A stretch of DNA of 64,000 bases from Mycolicibacterium sp. CBMA 234. GTDB lineage: Bacteria > Actinomycetota > Actinomycetes > Mycobacteriales > Mycobacteriaceae. The translations under genes and the position numbers were made by a program. Positions 26,655 through 35,256 of this stretch are shown here, piece by piece. The notes beneath the pieces were generated by a model. It did not search any database. It saw nothing but the letters and a program-made list of their open reading frames with translations, and had not been told where the DNA came from. Numbering within the stretch: the stretch's first letter is position 1; each line of letters opens with the position of its first letter. Location of the stretch: positions 124,001-188,000 of the forward strand of contig NZ_MPKW01000030.1 in NCBI RefSeq assembly GCF_009729415.1, in the 5' to 3' direction.

Positions 26655-27893
26655 TCAAGCGGCAGAGGGGTTTTCGATAACCATCGCCACACCCTGACCG
26701 GAACCGACGCAGACTCCGATAGCCCCGTACCGGGCATTTCGCTCGCGCAGTTCGGTGGCCAGGGTCAGCACGTACCGGGCGCCGGTAGCGCCGAACGGAT
26801 GGCCGATCGCCACGGAACCTCCATTGGGAGTGAGCTTCTCGTCAGGAATGACGAACCCGCCGAGCTGGTTCGGCAGCTCCCGCAGCACACCGAGGGCTTG
26901 CGCGCTGAACGCCTCATGAACTTCCCAGACGTCGATCTGGTCCGGAGTCAACCCGGCACGTTTGATCGCCAGCGGCAGCGCCCACGCCGGCGCGAGACCC
27001 ATGATCAGCGGATCGATTCCGTAGACCGCAGAGGACACCACGCGAGCCAGCGGCTCGACGCCGAGTTCGGCTGCCCGCTCCCCCGACGCCAGCACCAGCG
27101 CGCTGGCACCGTCGGTCAGCGGTGTCGAGTTGGCTGCGGTCATCTGCGTGGTGCCCGGCTGCACGGGCAGTGCCGCCAGTTGTTCAGCGGTGGTCTCGTC
27201 ACGAATGAATTCGTCATGCTCGAACACCCGGGCCGGTGTCTTCTTCGTCGCGGCGATAGGCACCGGCATGATCTCTTTGGCGAGCCGACCGGAATCGCGG
27301 GCCGCCTTGGCATTCCGCTGAGTCCGCAAGGCGAATGCGTCGATCTCTTCGCGGGTCAGGCCATAACGGTCGGCAACCTTCTGCGCGGTCTCGATCATGC
27401 TGATGTAGGCGTTGCGGGCCAGCAATGCGGGGTTCGGTGGGCCACCCGCACCCGCCCACATGGTGTCGAGCAGGATGACGGGTCCCCGCGGCGAGAACGC
27501 TGCGTCACCTTTCATGTAGGCCCAGCCCGATCGCGACATCGATTCGACACCGCACGCGATCCCCACGCCGAGGTCACCGGCCTTGATAGCGTGCGCGATG
27601 TTGATCGTGGCGCTCAGCGACGATCCGCAGAATCGGTTGATGGTCGCGCCGGCCACTGTGTCGGGAAATCCCGCGCCGAGCGCCGCCCAGCGGGCGATGT
27701 CGCCCATGCCTTCGTGCGCCGGATTCACACAGCCCGCGACGACGTCCTCAATGGCGCCGAGATCGACGCCGACGCGCTCGCACGCGCCTTTCATGGTCAT
27801 CCCGAGTAGGTCGTCGGTGCGGATATGCGACAACGAACTGCCGTAACGCGCAAATGGAGTACGGACGCCGCCGAGCACAAATGCTTCTGTCAT
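26655..27893 (-). CDS. Acetyl-CoA acetyltransferase (thiolase)
   Basis: 412 aa. It cleaves 3-ketoacyl-CoA or condenses two acetyl-CoA. The nucleophile is Cys89 in NRFCGSSLSATIN; HEAFSAQAL, GGSVAIGHPFGATGAR (catalytic His) and CVGSGQGVA (second catalytic Cys) are all present. The ATG at 27893 follows GGGAG; a TTG one codon further up is less likely. It lies between a SnoaL-like and a LysR gene, all on the minus strand, so the LysR protein may have nothing to do with it. Degradative and biosynthetic roles cannot be told apart here. Confidence 0.93.
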   Translation of the reverse strand: MTEAFVLGGVRTPFARYGSSLSHIRTDDLLGMTMKGACERVGVDLGAIEDVVAGCVNPAHEGMGDIARWAALGAGFPDTVAGATINRFCGSSLSATINIAHAIKAGDLGVGIACGVESMSRSGWAYMKGDAAFSPRGPVILLDTMWAGAGGPPNPALLARNAYISMIETAQKVADRYGLTREEIDAFALRTQRNAKAARDSGRLAKEIMPVPIAATKKTPARVFEHDEFIRDETTAEQLAALPVQPGTTQMTAANSTPLTDGASALVLASGERAAELGVEPLARVVSSAVYGIDPLIMGLAPAWALPLAIKRAGLTPDQIDVWEVHEAFSAQALGVLRELPNQLGGFVIPDEKLTPNGGSVAIGHPFGATGARYVLTLATELRERNARYGAIGVCVGSGQGVAMVIENPSAA

Positions 27894-27962
27894 CAACCCG
27901 TCTCCCGCTAGGTCCCGCGCCGAGAGTACCGCTCACGCGCAGCCCGCGAACAGGCATTTTGC

Positions 27963-28880
27963 TCAACTCGTGCCGTAAGGATCGTCGACCGGCAGCCACA
28001 TGTCCGCATCGTGGATACCGAGGTCCCCGACGTCGCGGGTGAATGCCTCGATGAGCGCGAGCACCGCCGGGTTGTCCTCGCCGCTCCGAGAGACCAGCGA
28101 CCACGTCCACACTGGCGTTGGCCCGATTACGGGGCGCCGCACGAGGTCTCGTGGTTGCGGCGCCTCCTGGCCCTTCGGATTGTTGAGGACCGGACGCCGC
28201 AGCTGCCTGATGTGCTCGTAGAAGGTCGGGCCGGTGACCCCACCGTCATCCGTATGCATCACGTGCGCCCCGGTGTGCGCGGCGAACTGCTCGCCGAATT
28301 TGTTCCAGGACAACCAACTTCCGAGATCGGCGTCGACGAGCACCAGCACATCCTCGGCCGACACCGGGGAGTCATCCTCGCCGGCGCACAAGGCATAGAG
28401 CCGATCTGCTCCGAGGAGTCGGGCATCCAGATTCAGGTCGTCCATATCGGATTTCTGCACCCAGCAGATCGCCAGGTCGAGGCTGCCGTCGGCGACCCTG
28501 GCTGCCTGCGTGTGCGACGGCATGACCCAGGTGTCGATCCGCACTGCGGCTACGCCCGCGGCCCGCTGCGCCCAGTCGCTGGGCAACCAATTGACATAGC
28601 CCATCCGCACCGGGTCCGGTGAAGCCAAACCTGTTGCGCGCCTGCGTAGTTCTTCCGCCTGCGCCAGTAGCGCGCGCACCTCGGGCAAGAGCGCGGCACC
28701 CGCCTCGGTAAGCGCCACCGATCGTCGATCGCGATCGAACAGTTGCACTTTCAGATCCCGTTCAAGGGCCTTGATTTGCTGCGACAACGACGGGCCGGCA
28801 ATGTGCAGACGATCCGCCGCCCGGCCGAAGTTCAGTTCATCGGCGACGGTGACGAAATAGCGCAACTGGCGCAACTCCAT
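27963..28880 (-). CDS. LysR-type transcriptional regulator
   Basis: 305 aa. MELRQLRYFVTVADELNFGRAADRLHIAGPSLSQQIKALE is the standard LysR HTH; the effector domain follows from about residue 90. The ATG at 28880 is 7 nt after TAGTCT, so the message is likely leaderless. It is divergent from the SDR gene at 29011, and the 130-bp gap has an inverted repeat (TTGTTG at 28960-28965, CAACAA at 28981-28986) just ahead of that SDR. Classic LysR logic suggests it regulates the SDR and itself. Confidence 0.92.
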   Translation of the reverse strand: MELRQLRYFVTVADELNFGRAADRLHIAGPSLSQQIKALERDLKVQLFDRDRRSVALTEAGAALLPEVRALLAQAEELRRRATGLASPDPVRMGYVNWLPSDWAQRAAGVAAVRIDTWVMPSHTQAARVADGSLDLAICWVQKSDMDDLNLDARLLGADRLYALCAGEDDSPVSAEDVLVLVDADLGSWLSWNKFGEQFAAHTGAHVMHTDDGGVTGPTFYEHIRQLRRPVLNNPKGQEAPQPRDLVRRPVIGPTPVWTWSLVSRSGEDNPAVLALIEAFTRDVGDLGIHDADMWLPVDDPYGTS

Positions 28881-29010
28881 CCGAATCAGACTAGTAGGCA
28901 CAGCCTCTTACGAGCGAGCAAATGCGTCACGCCGCGGCGACATGGAGCACGACAGCGGATTGTTGAGATAGGCGACAGACCAACAACCAGGCAAAAAAGG
29001 ACGGTCAACC

Positions 29011-29724
29011 ATGAGCAACTCCACCCGCGTCGCAATCATCACCGGCGCTTCCCAAGGTATCGGCGAAGGCCTGGTGGCCGGCTACCGCAAGCTGGGTTAC
29101 GCCGTCGTGGCGAACTCACGGAACATCAGTGAGAGCAACGACCCCATGGTCGCGACGGTCGCCGGTGACATCGCGCAGCTGGGCGTCGGCCAGCGCCTGG
29201 TCGACGTTGCGCTGGAGCGGTTCGGCCGGGTCGACACCGTGGTCAACAACGCCGGCATCTTCATCGCCAAGCCGTTCACCGACTACACCGACGAGGACTT
29301 CGACGCCATCACCGGGGTGAATCTGCGTGGCTTCTTCGAACTGACCCGCGCGGGTATCGCCGCTATCGAAGCCCACGGCGAGGGCGGCCACATCGTCAAC
29401 ATTTCCACCAGCCTGGTCGACCAGGCCAACTCGCAGGTGCCGTCCGCACTCGCGTCCCTGACCAAGGGCGGCCTGCACGCCGTCACCAAGGCACTGGCCA
29501 TCGAATACGCGGCGCGCGGCATCCGTTCCAACGCCGTTGCGCTCGGCATCATCCGGACCCCGATGCACCCGGCCGAAACCCACGAATTCCTGAACGCACT
29601 GCACCCGGTCGGTCACATGGGCGACATCAGCGACGTCGTCGACGCCGTCCTGTACCTGGAACAGGCCGGGTTCGTGACGGGCGAAACCCTGCACGTCGAC
29701 GGCGGCCAAAGCGCCGGACACTGA
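29011..29724 (+). CDS. SDR-family protein lacking the catalytic tyrosine
   Basis: 237 aa. It has TGASQGIG, VVNNAGIF and a C-terminal FVTGETLHVDGGQSAGH, so the Rossmann SDR fold is clear. The active-site stretch reads NISTSLVDQ then PSALASLTKGG: the Lys is present, but the position four before it, normally Tyr, is Ala. Related proteins with this ALASLTKGG version occur in other bacteria, so it looks like a real subfamily rather than a sequencing slip. It may use another residue or be non-catalytic. It is divergent from a LysR gene, which probably controls it. Confidence 0.88.
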   Translation: MSNSTRVAIITGASQGIGEGLVAGYRKLGYAVVANSRNISESNDPMVATVAGDIAQLGVGQRLVDVALERFGRVDTVVNNAGIFIAKPFTDYTDEDFDAITGVNLRGFFELTRAGIAAIEAHGEGGHIVNISTSLVDQANSQVPSALASLTKGGLHAVTKALAIEYAARGIRSNAVALGIIRTPMHPAETHEFLNALHPVGHMGDISDVVDAVLYLEQAGFVTGETLHVDGGQSAGH

Positions 29725-29751
29725 CCACGGCGCGGTGGATAGAGTGAGGCC

Positions 29752-30723
29752 ATGGCCCTGCGCACCCCACTGACCGCGTTGTTCGGCATCGAGCATCCGA
29801 TCGTCCTGGCCCCGATGGGCGACGTCTCTGGCGGCCTGCTGGCGGCGGCCGTATCCGAGGGTGGCGGGCTGGGCCTCATCGGCGGGGGCCGTGGCGATCT
29901 CACCATGCTCGCCACCGAATGCGCACTGGCTAAGCAAGGCACCGAAAAGCCGTGGGGCGTCGGCCTGCTCACGTGGGCTGTCAACCAAGAGATCGTGGAC
30001 TGGGTGATCGCCCAGGAGCCAGCCGCCATCATGTTGTCGTTTGGCGACCCGGCCCCGTTCGCCAAAGCCGTGCACGACGCGAACATTCCGCTCCTGTCTC
30101 AGGTTCATACTCTCGATGAAGCCAAGCAGGCGCTCGATGCGGGAGTCCAGGTACTAGTGGCACAAGGCCGAGAAGCCGGTGGTCACCATGGCGGCCGCTC
30201 CACGTTGCCGTTCGTCCCCGCCGTGGTGGACCTCGCCCACGACACCCCGGTTCTCGCCGCCGGCGGCATAGCGGACGGTCGTGGCCTCGCGGCAGCGCTG
30301 GCCCTCGGCGCGGCCGGCGCCATGATCGGCACCCGGTTCGAAGCCACACACGAATCCTTGCTCACCGCAGCCGAAGCCAAGGCCATGCTCAAAGCGAAAG
30401 CCGAAGACACCACCACCGGACGCGCCATCGACATCGCCGTCCGGTCTCTCGAAACACGTTGGCCCTCCGAGTGGCCGGCGCGCACCCTGCGCAGCGTCTT
30501 CACCGACGAGTGGCAGGGCCGGGACGCCGAACTCGACGCAGATCCCAAGGCACAACAGGAGTTCCGCACCAAGATCGTGGAGCGGGATATGGACTATCTG
30601 CCGATCTGGGCCGGCGAAGCCCTGGACCTGATCGACGACCTGGAACTCGCGGCCGTCCTGGTCAAGAAGATCGCCGATGACGCCGAGCGCGCGCTCAATA
30701 AAGCACACGCCTATATCCGCTGA
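29752..30723 (+). CDS. Nitronate monooxygenase-like FMN enzyme (paralogue 2)
   Basis: 323 aa, related to the protein at 24550-25524. PIVLAPMGDVSGGLLAAAVSEGGGLG, IMLSFGDPAPF, VLVAQGREAGGHHGG and AAGGIADGRGLAAALALGAAGAMIGTRF match the FMN-binding blocks. The ATG lies 6 nt after TAGAGT (leaderless-type). Its TGA overlaps the nei2 ATG (TGATG), so expression of the DNA glycosylase is coupled to it. Substrate unknown. Confidence 0.91.
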   Translation: MALRTPLTALFGIEHPIVLAPMGDVSGGLLAAAVSEGGGLGLIGGGRGDLTMLATECALAKQGTEKPWGVGLLTWAVNQEIVDWVIAQEPAAIMLSFGDPAPFAKAVHDANIPLLSQVHTLDEAKQALDAGVQVLVAQGREAGGHHGGRSTLPFVPAVVDLAHDTPVLAAGGIADGRGLAAALALGAAGAMIGTRFEATHESLLTAAEAKAMLKAKAEDTTTGRAIDIAVRSLETRWPSEWPARTLRSVFTDEWQGRDAELDADPKAQQEFRTKIVERDMDYLPIWAGEALDLIDDLELAAVLVKKIADDAERALNKAHAYIR

Positions 30724-31505
30724 TGCCTGAAGGCGACACCGTCTGGCATACCGCAGCGATCCTCCGCGAGGCGCTGCAGGGAAAGACGCTGACGCGCTGC
30801 GATATTCGGGTCCCGAAGTTCGCCACCGTAGATCTGAGCGGACAACACGTCGACGAAGTCATCAGCCGCGGCAAGCACCTGTTCATCCGCACGTCCGAGG
30901 CCAGCATCCACTCGCACCTCAAGATGGAGGGCAAGTGGCAGGTCAACGCTAAACCCCGACGGCCCGACCATCGGGCCAGAATCATCCTGGAAGCAGGCGA
31001 GATTCAGGCGATAGGCACAGAACTCGGCACCCTGGAAATCCTCCCAAGAGACTGCGACCAGGAACCCGTCACATACCTCGGCCCCGATCTCCTTGGCCCG
31101 GACTGGGATCCGCACAAAGCAGCCCAGAACCTCATCCAAGACCCCGAACGTCCGCTCCACGCAGCACTTCTCGATCAACGTAACCTGGCGGGCGTCGGCA
31201 ACGTCTACGCCAATGAGTTGTGCTTTATCGTCGGCCGCCGCCCCAGTGCCCCGGTCAGCACAGTAAAAGACCCGCTGCGGCTGGCGCAGCGGGCCCGGGA
31301 CATGTTGTGGCTGAATAGAAATCGATGGAATCGCACTACAACTGGTGATACCCGACCCGGCCGTCAACTCTGGGTGTACGGCCGGGCCGGGCAAGCGTGT
31401 CGCAGGTGCGGGACGCTGATCGAATCAGCCGACCGCGACCGGCTCGAGCACCTCGGGAACCTCGCTGACCGGATCACCTTCTGGTGCCGGCTTTGTCAGC
31501 CATGA
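30723..31505 (+). CDS. nei2: Nei2: formamidopyrimidine-DNA glycosylase / endonuclease VIII family
   Basis: 260 aa. It removes oxidised pyrimidines from DNA and cleaves the abasic site. PEGDTVWH gives the catalytic Pro2 (Schiff base) and Glu3 after Met removal; the helix-two-turn-helix is LLDQRNLAGVGNVYANELCF; a C-terminal zinc finger has CRRC and CRLC. The finger has a longer loop than usual (25 residues between the pairs), and that loop is encoded where the gene overlaps the end of the desaturase gene by 81 nt. In M. tuberculosis the same gene (Rv3297) directly follows lhr. Confidence 0.93.
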   Translation: MPEGDTVWHTAAILREALQGKTLTRCDIRVPKFATVDLSGQHVDEVISRGKHLFIRTSEASIHSHLKMEGKWQVNAKPRRPDHRARIILEAGEIQAIGTELGTLEILPRDCDQEPVTYLGPDLLGPDWDPHKAAQNLIQDPERPLHAALLDQRNLAGVGNVYANELCFIVGRRPSAPVSTVKDPLRLAQRARDMLWLNRNRWNRTTTGDTRPGRQLWVYGRAGQACRRCGTLIESADRDRLEHLGNLADRITFWCRLCQP

Positions 31506-32552
31506 GTCCGGCAGCGCCAGCCGGCAGATCTTCTTGACCACCGAGAAGAACTGCTTGTGGATCGGGCCGCTGTTGTAGGGCAGGTCGTACTTCTCGCACA
31601 GCGCCTTGACCTCCGGCGAGATTTCCGCGTAGCGGTGCGCCGGGATGTCGGGGAACAGGTGGTGCTCGATCTGGAACGACAGGTTGCCGCTGAAGATGTG
31701 GAACCACTTGCCGCCGGACAGGTTTGCCGAGCCCAGCAGCTGGCGGTAGTACCACTGGCCGCGAGTCTCGCTCTTGGTCTCCTCGATGGTGAACTCGTGC
31801 GTGCCCTCGGGGAAGTGACCGCAGAAGATGATCACGTACGACCACACGTTGCGCATCAGGTTTGCAGTCATGTTGCCCGCGAACACAAATGGCAGGAACG
31901 GCCCGGCCAGCAGCGGGAAGGCCACGTAGTCCTTGACGGTCTGCTTGCGGACCTTGGCCCACATCTCCTTGAGCGTGTCCTTCTTGTCCCGCAGGCGGAT
32001 TTCGCCGGAAGCGATGCGCTCGGTCTCCAGCTCATGCAGCGCGACGCCGTACTGGAAGAACACCATCAGCAGGAAGGCATAGGCCGGGTTGCCCAGGTAG
32101 TACGGACGCCACTTCTGGTCCTCGCTCATCCGCAGGATGCCGTAGCCGATGTCGCGGTCCATGTCGACGATGTTGGTATAGGTGTGGTGCATGTAGTTGT
32201 GCGAGTGCCGCCACTGGTTGGACGGGCAGGCCGAATCCCATTCGAAGTTCTGGCCGCGCAGCGCCGGGTCGCCCATCCAGTCGTACTGGCCGTGCATGAC
32301 GTTGTGGCCAATCTCCATGTTGTCCAGGATTTTCGACAGGCCCAGCATGACGGTGCCGATGGGCCATGCCGGGGGCAGGAACAGCAGGGCGCGGCCACCG
32401 ATCTCCAGCTTGCGCTGCATGGCGATGATGTCGCGGATGTAATCGGAGTCGCGATCACCGAGGTCGGCGAGGTGGCGTTCGCGGATGGCGTCGAGCGCGC
32501 GGCCGAAGTCATCGAACTGCTCGGGGGTCATGGGGGCGGGACGTTGAGCCAT
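31425..32552 (-). CDS. desA3: DesA3-type acyl-CoA delta-9 desaturase (membrane)
   Basis: 375 aa from ATG 32552 with AAGGAGA upstream. The three histidine boxes of membrane di-iron desaturases are HNVMH, HSHNYMHH and QIEHH, with hydrophobic segments at about 60-80 and 170-250. In M. tuberculosis DesA3 (Rv3229c) with the reductase Rv3230c makes oleic acid from stearoyl-CoA and is a target of isoxyl. Here the reductase gene is 37 bp upstream on the same strand, completing the electron path. The 3' end overlaps nei2 by 81 nt, and the Pro/Glu-rich tail after KPAPEGDP is encoded there. Confidence 0.93.
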   Translation of the reverse strand: MAQRPAPMTPEQFDDFGRALDAIRERHLADLGDRDSDYIRDIIAMQRKLEIGGRALLFLPPAWPIGTVMLGLSKILDNMEIGHNVMHGQYDWMGDPALRGQNFEWDSACPSNQWRHSHNYMHHTYTNIVDMDRDIGYGILRMSEDQKWRPYYLGNPAYAFLLMVFFQYGVALHELETERIASGEIRLRDKKDTLKEMWAKVRKQTVKDYVAFPLLAGPFLPFVFAGNMTANLMRNVWSYVIIFCGHFPEGTHEFTIEETKSETRGQWYYRQLLGSANLSGGKWFHIFSGNLSFQIEHHLFPDIPAHRYAEISPEVKALCEKYDLPYNSGPIHKQFFSVVKKICRLALPDSWLTKPAPEGDPVSEVPEVLEPVAVG

Positions 32553-32589
32553 GGTTCGTCTCCTTTGAGTGTGTGGGCTGGTGGGTGGT

Positions 32590-33642
32590 CTAGAGGTCGA
32601 TCTGGACGTCGCCGCAGGGCGCGGTGACACAGATTTCGATGATTTCGTCGGGGGCGGTCGAGACCGCGCCGGTGATCAGGTTCTTCACGGGGCCGCTGAT
32701 CTTCTTGCGGGTGCAGGTGTGGCAGATGCCCATGCGGCAGCCGTTGGTCGGGTTGAGCCCGGCGGCCTCGGCCTGCTCGAGGATCGAGCGGCCGTCGTCG
32801 ACCACGTCGACCTTGCTTTCAGTGAAGGCGACGCTGCCGCCGGAAGCCTCGGTCGGGACAGCGATGACCGGCGGCACGAAGCTCTCGGATTGGGCGCCGG
32901 GCAGCAGGTCGCGGACGGCGTCGACCAGCGCGGGCGGACCGCAGACGAACACCGCGTCAGGGTTGGGCATCGCGGCGGCCAGGTGATCCGGCGCGAAGTG
33001 GCCGGTCAGGTCACCCCGGTTCGATCGCGTGTAGCTGTGCAGCACCTTGACGCCCGGCGTCGCTGCCAGCTCGGTGGCGTACGCAGCTTCTTCGGGGTTG
33101 CGGGCGTAGTGGATGAAGGCGACCTCGCCGTCGAAGTTCTCCTCGCGCAGGGTGCGCAGCATCGACAGCACCGGGGTGATGCCACTGCCGCCGGAGACCA
33201 ACAGGATGCGGCGCGGCCGCACCTCCGGAAGGACGAAGTCGCCGCCGACGGAGTCCAGGCCGACAATCATGCCCGGCTCAGCGTTGCGGAACAGGTGCTG
33301 GGAGACCAGGCCGCCGTCGTGCAGGCCAATGGTCAGCTCGATGACGGGGCTGCCCTCGGCATTGGCCGGCGAGTAGCAGCGGGTGCGGCGACGGCCGTCG
33401 ATCTCAACGGTCAGGTTGATGTGCTGGCCGGCGCGGAAGCCCTGCCAGGCGTCATTGGGCTGCAGGGTCAGGGTGACGCTGCGCGGCGTCTGACGACGGA
33501 CGGCGACCACCTTGGCGCGGGCGTCGTCCAGGGTCCAGGTGCGGTCGAAAACCTCGGTGTACCGGTCCACGCCGTGCGGGCCGGTGAGGATTCCAACCAG
33601 AGCGGAGCCTCGGATTCTGCGGCTCAAAGTTTCGGTGAACAT
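32590..33642 (-). CDS. Ferredoxin-NAD(P) reductase partner of DesA3 (FAD + 2Fe-2S)
   Basis: 350 aa from the ATG at 33642; a TTG at 33678 extends the frame but has no site. An FAD domain (RTRCYSPANAEG), an NAD(P) domain (LLVSGGSGITPVLSMLRTL) and a C-terminal plant-type 2Fe-2S domain with C-x4-C-x2-C in GCRMGICHTC plus a last Cys in EICVTAPCGD are in order. It passes electrons from NADPH to the desaturase, as shown for Rv3230c. It is the first gene of the desaturase operon, and a FabR/DesT-like repressor gene is divergent. Confidence 0.93.
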   Translation of the reverse strand: MFTETLSRRIRGSALVGILTGPHGVDRYTEVFDRTWTLDDARAKVVAVRRQTPRSVTLTLQPNDAWQGFRAGQHINLTVEIDGRRRTRCYSPANAEGSPVIELTIGLHDGGLVSQHLFRNAEPGMIVGLDSVGGDFVLPEVRPRRILLVSGGSGITPVLSMLRTLREENFDGEVAFIHYARNPEEAAYATELAATPGVKVLHSYTRSNRGDLTGHFAPDHLAAAMPNPDAVFVCGPPALVDAVRDLLPGAQSESFVPPVIAVPTEASGGSVAFTESKVDVVDDGRSILEQAEAAGLNPTNGCRMGICHTCTRKKISGPVKNLITGAVSTAPDEIIEICVTAPCGDVQIDL

Positions 33643-33682
33643 GTGTACACAGTGACGGAGACGAAGTGTTCGCGTCAAGACT
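33642..33682. promoter_or_regulatory. Inverted repeats in the desaturase / DesT-like intergenic region
   Basis: TGTGTACACA, a perfect 10-bp palindrome, overlaps the reductase start codon (33642-33651). An 18-bp imperfect repeat, AGTGTTCGC/GTCAAGACT (33665-33682, 6 of 9 arm positions paired), lies just upstream. FabR/DesT proteins bind palindromes of about 18 bp over desaturase promoters, so either could be the operator of the divergent TetR gene. Confidence 0.5.
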
Positions 33683-33787
33683 TAAACCGCAGGTTGTTGC
33701 TGGGATCACACGGTAAACATCCGTACGCCTGTCTCATACACAACCGTTTCAAACTGCTGTTTCGACGAGCTGTGTAAAATTTCGTCG

Positions 33788-34468
33788 GTGAACAGTCGTA
33801 CCCCTGGTTCACGCGACCGCAGGTCGAGCCGCTCCTCAAGCTCTCGCACCCAGGACACCCTGTCGCGAGAAGAGCGCAAAGAAGCCACCCGCCGCGCGAT
33901 CATCGCGGCGGCCCTCACTCTGCTCGAAGAGGACAGCTTCAGCGCCCTGAGCCTGCGTGAGGTCACCCGCGAGGCCGGCATCGTCCCCGCCGCCTTCTAC
34001 CGGCACTTCGAAACCATGGACGCGCTCGGCCTGGTGCTGATCGACGAGTCGTTCCGCGCCCTGCGCGAGATGCTCCGCGGCGGCCGCGCAGGCCAGCTCG
34101 ATCCCAAGCGCATCATCGAGTCCTCCGTCGACATCCTGTTCAACAGCGTCGCCGAACGACCCGAGCACTGGCGCTTCATCAGCCGGGAACGCAACAGCGG
34201 CGTCACCGTGCTGCGCTATGCAATCCGCACAGAAATCCGGCTGATCACCTCGGAACTGGCCATCGACCTGGCCCGGATTCCGGGGCTGGCCATCTGGAGC
34301 GCCGAGGACCTCAACATCCTGGCCGGATTGTTCGTCAACGCCATGATGACCACCGCCGAGTCCATCGACGACGCCAACGACGCGAAGGCGCTGGACGACG
34401 TCAAGCGGACGGCACGCAAACAGCTCCGCATGATTGCCGTTGGCGTGGCGGGCTGGCACAGCCGCTAA
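33788..34468 (+). CDS. TetR-family regulator resembling FabR/DesT (fatty-acid unsaturation)
   Basis: 226 aa. After a serine/arginine-rich start, the HTH reads FSALSLREVTREAGIVPAAFYRHFE, and the following DALGLVLIDESFRALREML is close to the FabR and DesT pattern (LSLREVAREAG, FYRHF, ELG-x-x-x-VDE). In Pseudomonas and E. coli these proteins sense the saturated/unsaturated acyl-CoA ratio and repress desaturase or unsaturated-fatty-acid genes. The divergent desaturase/reductase pair is the obvious target. The GTG start at 33788 lies 7 nt after TAAAAT. Confidence 0.88.
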   Translation: MNSRTPGSRDRRSSRSSSSRTQDTLSREERKEATRRAIIAAALTLLEEDSFSALSLREVTREAGIVPAAFYRHFETMDALGLVLIDESFRALREMLRGGRAGQLDPKRIIESSVDILFNSVAERPEHWRFISRERNSGVTVLRYAIRTEIRLITSELAIDLARIPGLAIWSAEDLNILAGLFVNAMMTTAESIDDANDAKALDDVKRTARKQLRMIAVGVAGWHSR

Positions 34469-34478
34469 CGTCAGGCGC

Positions 34479-35252
34479 ATGACAACGCTGTCGCTCGCGT
34501 ACCCTCGCCCCGATATTGCCGTCCTGACCCTGGACCGGCCGGACAAACTCAATGCGCTGAACCTCGAACTCGTCGAAGCGCTGCACAGCACGCTTGAGGA
34601 GATCCATCGGAACAACGAGTGCCGGGTCGTCGTCCTCACTGGAGCCGGCCGCGGATTCTGTTCAGGCCTCGACCTTTCCGACCCCTTCCCGGCAGAAGCC
34701 GGTGGCGGACTTGAGTTCCCGCGGTCGGGCATGCGCTGGCAGGAACGCATCGCCGAGCTGACCACCCGGATTCAGAACCTGCGGCAGCCTGTGATCGCGG
34801 CGGTCAACGGACCGGCATACGGCGGCGGTTTCGCGCTCGCGCTGGCCTCCGACATCCGGATCGCCGGCCCCGGGGCACGCTTCTGCACGCAGTTCATCAA
34901 GCTGGGTATCGGCGGCTGCGACATCGGGGTGAGCTACACGCTCCCCCGCGTTGTCGGCGCCGGCCAGGCGTTCGACCTGATCCTCACCGCCCGCACCGTC
35001 GAGGCCGACGAGGCACTGCGCCTGGGCCTGGTCTCGCGGTTGTCGGACGGCGACGTCGTCGCAGATGCCCTCGCCATCGCCGAAACCCTGTGCGGTTACG
35101 GCAAATTCGGCGTCGAATCGACCAAGCAGGTGCTGTGGGCCAATCTCGAGGCACCCAGTCTGCAGGCTGCGCTGCAGGTCGAGAACCGTAGCCAGATTCT
35201 CGCGTCAACCGCTGGATCCGATTTGGCCGCAAAGGCTTTCGGCGACCGGTAG
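34479..35252 (+). CDS. Enoyl-CoA hydratase/isomerase family (crotonase fold)
   Basis: 257 aa. DRPDKLNALNLELVEAL, LTGAGRGFCSGLDL (first oxyanion-hole Gly) and AVNGPAYGGGFALALASDIRIA (second) are the crotonase hallmarks. In the catalytic loop the stretch IGGCDIGVSYTLPR takes the place where hydratases carry a Glu, with D in its stead, so dehydration chemistry is uncertain. The ATG at 34479 is 7 nt after TAACGT, which overlaps the stop region of the TetR gene. It may form part of a fatty-acid module with the desaturase. Confidence 0.9.
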   Translation: MTTLSLAYPRPDIAVLTLDRPDKLNALNLELVEALHSTLEEIHRNNECRVVVLTGAGRGFCSGLDLSDPFPAEAGGGLEFPRSGMRWQERIAELTTRIQNLRQPVIAAVNGPAYGGGFALALASDIRIAGPGARFCTQFIKLGIGGCDIGVSYTLPRVVGAGQAFDLILTARTVEADEALRLGLVSRLSDGDVVADALAIAETLCGYGKFGVESTKQVLWANLEAPSLQAALQVENRSQILASTAGSDLAAKAFGDR

Positions 35253-35256
35253 GCGG

